Assembly: GCA_003231925.1 (NCBI GenBank)
Contig: QIKK01000057.1
Coordinates: 1 to 9,037 of the forward strand
DNA from: Candidatus Saccharimonadota bacterium
GTDB taxonomy: Bacteria > Patescibacteriota > Saccharimonadia > Saccharimonadales > SZUA-47
DNA: 9,037 nucleotides
Reading direction: 5' to 3'
Part shown: piece by piece, positions 6,079-9,037 of the stretch
Position numbering within the stretch: the first letter of the stretch is position 1
Layout: every line of letters starts with the position of its first letter
Position numbers and translations under genes: made by a program
Notes under the pieces: generated by a model
What the model was told of the DNA's origin: nothing
What the model saw: the letters and a program-made list of their open reading frames with translations, nothing else
Database searches by the model: none

Positions 6079-8004
6079 ATGTTCAAGAGACTAGTATCTA
6101 ACTTACCATTTAGTCCAAGCCTAATTGATCAAATTGGTTTTTATGCAGATAGGCTAAAAAGAGAAAGAACTATTCGAAGATTAAGTTTTGTCTTCATAGC
6201 GCTAACTCTAGCTGTGCAGTCGTTAGCTGTTTTCTCTCCACCAGAACGATCTTTAGCAGCCTCTAGTAATAGTATTGTCAGTGGGGGTGTCAGTACCAGA
6301 CAAAGCATCATAGATGCCTGGAATAATGACCCAACAGTTCCCAAGATATATCAAAAATTTGGCGTAACTCTAGACGACATAAAAGCATTACCGGATAAAC
6401 CAAATACTAAAGTCCGATCAAATGACGGTAATGATTGGTGGAGCGTAGGCAGGAATTCTCTAACAAACTACACCAATATTTCTGATGTATACAAAAACTC
6501 TCAAGTAGCGATAAAATATGATACAAACTCTCTTGTGTACTATAGGCAACTGAAAGCTTGGGATATTAGAAATCCATATAATACCTATGATGCTTTTGAG
6601 GGAACCATTAGTAAAACCGGAGAACACTTTTGGATATTGGCTAGCTGTGGAAATTTGACTAAAATTGGTGCGTACAAAGAGCCCCCACCAAAATTGGATA
6701 TTAGAAAAACTATTGACGCTCCAACACAGACTCTTAAACCAGGAGATATCTTCAAATTTCGTTTTGAATACCGTAATTCTAAACCAGATTCTGTTGCTAA
6801 AGACGTATTTATTACAGACCAGTTGGATTTAAAAAACTTTGATATAGTTACGCCCAAAAATCTGCCCATAACTAATGGCTCTCTTAAATATCCTGTTGGT
6901 AATCTTATGTATACAGCCAACTACAAGTTACTAAATATAACTGTGCGGTTAAGAAATCCTCTGCCTACGCCCACAAAAATATGTAATACTGCAACATTAA
7001 TCGCCTCCAATGCAAGTCCTGAGTCTAGTGATGCAGGGTGTATTAACGTTATAAATAATGTCAATCCTGTCCCTTACAATCCACCAATCACAAATGTCAA
7101 TAACCCGGATAGTGTTAAACCCAAGGTTGTTTGTAAGTTAGTAGATTTTTCTCTAAACAGGACGACAAGAGAGGTAATCTATAAAACAATGGTCACTACC
7201 ACAAACGACAAATTAGTAACAATAAAATCCTATAATTATGATTTTGGAGATGGCGCTAAACAGCTCATCAAATCCAGTAGCTTGACTAATTCTGTCAAAC
7301 ATATCTACAAGCCTGGTGCCTATACCACAAATGTAGTGGTGTCTTTCACTGCCCCTACTAATAGTGGCTTAACAGAACAACAAATATCCTGTAGCCAGTC
7401 CATTGACTTTAAAGCTGACCAGCCATTAGGGCAGTCTAAGACTGTCCGCAATATAACCAAAAACTTAGAGGGTAAAATGGCTATTGATACAAAAGTGGTA
7501 GCGGGAGATGTGCTAGAGTACACCCTCACAACAGTCAACTCACAAAATTACGACCGAACTGGAATAACCATTGAGGATTACGTAGGTGATCTACTAGATT
7601 ACTCAACTCTAGATTTAGTAGAACTAAAAAAATCAGGTGGAACATTTGATAAAACTACTAGCAAAGTAAGTTGGAATAATGTATTAATCCCGGCTAATTC
7701 TCAAGTTAATAAGTCATTTAGGATTAAATTACTCAACCCAATACCCTCCACAAATTCACCGACTGCAGTTAGCACTAATTTTGACTGTAAAATTAGTAAC
7801 CAATATGGCAACGAGATTACTCTTGTTGTGAAATGCCCAGTAGTAAAAGGAATAGAGACTATACCTGATACGGGTCCTGGTTCTAGTTTAATCACAATTG
7901 CTGTTATTACGACTATTGTAGGATACTTCTTCGCTAGATCTAGGCTACTAAGCAAAGAGATGGATCTTATAAAAACTGATTACGCAACATCGGGGAGGGT
8001 GTAA
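6079..8004 (+). CDS. Secreted surface protein, DUF11-PKD-DUF11, IPDTG anchor
   Basis: Not recognised as a named protein; an exported, wall- or membrane-anchored stalk protein is the best reading. A long basic n-region (1-35) precedes a hydrophobic segment (36-52) and a possible signal-peptidase site near 59-62. Residues about 66-200 form an N-terminal domain ending in FWILASCGN. It resembles a domain I believe recurs in Saccharibacteria surface proteins, but I cannot verify this. Next come a DUF11-like Ig-fold (about 205-325), a PKD-like domain (about 350-445, with YDFGDG at 387-392 and HIYKPGAYTTNVVV), and a second DUF11-like domain (about 455-590). The C-terminus has IPDTGPG (595-601), a transmembrane helix (603-619) and a basic tail of about 20 residues, resembling a sortase signal with an unusually long tail. 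The three Ig-like domains each hold two cysteines. An in-frame TAG sits just before the ATG. GGAG at 6061-6064 is 14 nt away, so the ribosome site is weak. The stop overlaps the next start. Confidence 0.85.
   Translation: MFKRLVSNLPFSPSLIDQIGFYADRLKRERTIRRLSFVFIALTLAVQSLAVFSPPERSLAASSNSIVSGGVSTRQSIIDAWNNDPTVPKIYQKFGVTLDDIKALPDKPNTKVRSNDGNDWWSVGRNSLTNYTNISDVYKNSQVAIKYDTNSLVYYRQLKAWDIRNPYNTYDAFEGTISKTGEHFWILASCGNLTKIGAYKEPPPKLDIRKTIDAPTQTLKPGDIFKFRFEYRNSKPDSVAKDVFITDQLDLKNFDIVTPKNLPITNGSLKYPVGNLMYTANYKLLNITVRLRNPLPTPTKICNTATLIASNASPESSDAGCINVINNVNPVPYNPPITNVNNPDSVKPKVVCKLVDFSLNRTTREVIYKTMVTTTNDKLVTIKSYNYDFGDGAKQLIKSSSLTNSVKHIYKPGAYTTNVVVSFTAPTNSGLTEQQISCSQSIDFKADQPLGQSKTVRNITKNLEGKMAIDTKVVAGDVLEYTLTTVNSQNYDRTGITIEDYVGDLLDYSTLDLVELKKSGGTFDKTTSKVSWNNVLIPANSQVNKSFRIKLLNPIPSTNSPTAVSTNFDCKISNQYGNEITLVVKCPVVKGIETIPDTGPGSSLITIAVITTIVGYFFARSRLLSKEMDLIKTDYATSGRV
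7994..7998 (+). promoter_or_regulatory. Strong Shine-Dalgarno inside the upstream gene
   Basis: GGAGG lies 5 nt before the ATG at 8004, inside the last codons of the surface-protein gene. With the TAATG stop-start overlap it indicates translational coupling with independent re-initiation. It is the best ribosome site in the window. Confidence 0.8.
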
Positions 8005-8561
8005 TGTCTGAAAAATACCGTGACAATAGGGAGATTATAGAAAACTTAAAACCTAGCGACACTCATGAGAGCCAAATAAACCACGAAGAGCATAAGTTGA
8101 CAGACCAAGAAAAAGAACATGGTAGTCGGGAACAGCTAGAAAAAATAGCACAATCTGTAGAGAAACAGGCTGTTAGCGGGAGAGAATATGCAAAAGGCGA
8201 ACACGAACAGCCCAAACAACATCCCCTTTTGGTTAATAAACAATTGAAAGACATAGCATTCTCTAGAACTCTAACGAGAATCAGAAAAAAGCTCTCTGTT
8301 CAGTCTAGAATTTTTAGCAAGGTTATACATAACCCCGTTGTTGATAAACCAAGTGAGATAATCGGTAAAACCATTATTAGACCCGCTAGTATGCTTTCTG
8401 GTGCTGTATTTGCTTTTATTGGAACATCCACCCTACTTTGGGTAACTAGACATTATGGTTATAGATATAACTACTTAGTAGCAATACTATTATTTATAAT
8501 TGGAGCTTTAATTGGTGTAATTACTGAAGGACTATGGCGTTTAATCAAAAAGAAACGTTAG
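8004..8561 (+). CDS. Two-helix membrane protein with charged N-terminal half, unknown function
   Basis: I do not recognise this 185-residue protein. Residues 1-72 are very hydrophilic, rich in Glu, Lys, Gln and His, and probably partly helical. Residues 75-128 are basic (for example RIRKK at 92-96). Two hydrophobic segments follow at about 129-147 and 157-175, joined by a short loop RHYGYRYNY, and the protein ends in a basic KKKR. No signal peptide is present. The positive-inside rule puts both ends in the cytoplasm, so this is a hairpin-anchored inner-membrane protein with a large cytosolic N-terminal part. It starts inside the TAATG overlap with the surface-protein gene, so the two are made together; a role in export, anchoring or regulation of that protein is an inference from context only. 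It ends 26 bp from the convergent gene. Confidence 0.85.
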   Translation: MSEKYRDNREIIENLKPSDTHESQINHEEHKLTDQEKEHGSREQLEKIAQSVEKQAVSGREYAKGEHEQPKQHPLLVNKQLKDIAFSRTLTRIRKKLSVQSRIFSKVIHNPVVDKPSEIIGKTIIRPASMLSGAVFAFIGTSTLLWVTRHYGYRYNYLVAILLFIIGALIGVITEGLWRLIKKKR

Positions 8562-8587
8562 CAGAACTATATTCTAAGCTTCTCAAC
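8562..8587. other. Convergent gap without a clear terminator
   Basis: Only 26 bp separate the stop of the plus-strand membrane-protein gene from the stop of the minus-strand gene. I see no GC-rich stem followed by a T-run on either strand, only a tiny 4-bp AGAA/TTCT repeat (around 8563-8575). Transcripts probably overlap into the opposing gene. Confidence 0.5.
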
Positions 8588-9037
8588 CTAATGCAACTTT
8601 ACTGTGTGTTCTTGCTGTTTTGATAATGACATCTGCTCGTCTTCAGATAAAGTGGTTTCTGGGTTTGGTTTCTGGGCATTCTTTATCGGGTCTGAGCCGG
8701 TTTTAGGGAACTCCGGTTGATACGGTTGATACTTTGTGGGTTGAATGGGAGCTAGTGCCCCTACTGTCCGTTGTGTAGCCACAGGAGCCCTCTGTGCTAC
8801 TGGAGAGGGCATTTGTGCTTGAGATGCGGGTGCTGCAGCAGGTGTAGGTGTAGGCACTGGCGTTTGAGTTTGAAGAGGAGCGCTTGTTGTAGTTGCAATA
8901 CCCTGAGTATTCTTCATAGATCTATTTGAGGAAGCCGAACCTTTGAATGGAGATCGGGGGGTTTTAAAATTATCCGTTTGTTTTTTGTTAAGCCATTCAT
9001 CTAAGAAAGACCCTGTTGCCTTTTTTGGTGGTGGATT
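8588..9037 (-). CDS. Pro/Thr/Ala/Gln-rich protein, 5' end off the right edge
   Basis: I do not recognise it. The reading frame is open from the stop at 8588-8590 to the window edge, giving 149 visible residues with the N-terminus missing. The ATG at 8915-8917 is unlikely to be the true start: no Shine-Dalgarno precedes it, and the codons further upstream continue as plausible protein (PPPKKATGSFLDEWLNKKQ near 8975-9034, then KTPRSPFKGSASS). From about 8720 to 8900 lies a low-complexity linker rich in Pro, Thr, Ala and Gln with repeated TP and AP steps, suggesting a flexible tether. The C-terminal 40 residues are hydrophilic and mixed in charge (ETTLSEDEQMSLSKQQ). FPKTGS near the middle looks like a sortase motif, but no hydrophobic segment follows, so it is not a wall anchor. 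No transmembrane helix or enzymatic motif is visible. It is convergent with the membrane-protein gene. Confidence 0.7.
   Translation of the reverse strand, partial: NPPPKKATGSFLDEWLNKKQTDNFKTPRSPFKGSASSNRSMKNTQGIATTTSAPLQTQTPVPTPTPAAAPASQAQMPSPVAQRAPVATQRTVGALAPIQPTKYQPYQPEFPKTGSDPIKNAQKPNPETTLSEDEQMSLSKQQEHTVKLH

Noticed and set aside
8677..8712. FPKTG in the Pro-rich protein as a sortase signal
   Set aside because: No hydrophobic segment or basic tail follows; the remaining residues are hydrophilic.

Overview
The window comes from a Patescibacteria/CPR bacterium, almost certainly Saccharibacteria (TM7). The partial 16S rRNA on the minus strand contains exact matches to two sequences I recall as TM7-specific primer sites (187-207 and 533-551). 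It also has U at E. coli position 912, a base reported as characteristic of TM7. AT-rich DNA, short gyrase subunits and stalked surface proteins ending in an IPDTGPG-type motif fit. All visible stops are TAA or TAG and no gene is broken by in-frame TGA, so the standard bacterial code is consistent.

Layout: positions 1-1114 hold the 5' three quarters of a 16S rRNA gene (minus strand, 3' end off the left edge). Positions 1115-1353 hold its leader and probable promoter. Then come gyrA (1354-3903) and gyrB (3959-5920), both minus strand, so transcription runs gyrB, gyrA, then rrs. A 158-bp divergent spacer (5921-6078) carries a good gyrB promoter covered by a 9-bp inverted repeat. It is followed on the plus strand by a secreted, cell-surface-anchored DUF11-PKD-DUF11 protein (6079-8004) and a translationally coupled two-helix membrane protein (8004-8561). 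A convergent minus-strand gene for a Pro/Thr/Gln-rich protein (8588 to beyond 9037) runs off the right edge.

How the genes fit together: gyrB and gyrA form one operon for DNA gyrase, placed directly upstream of and co-oriented with a ribosomal RNA gene, with no convincing terminator between. The surface protein and its coupled membrane partner look like a two-gene cell-envelope unit of unknown role, plausibly related to the host-attached lifestyle of the group.

The most unusual observation is in the 16S: about 26 nt are missing relative to the bacterial norm (E. coli about 298-323). This removes helix 12 while leaving bases that can rebuild a compact helix 13. Either this is a real structural reduction or an assembly error; raw reads would decide. 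I found no mobile element, CRISPR array, tRNA or obvious novel enzymatic system.
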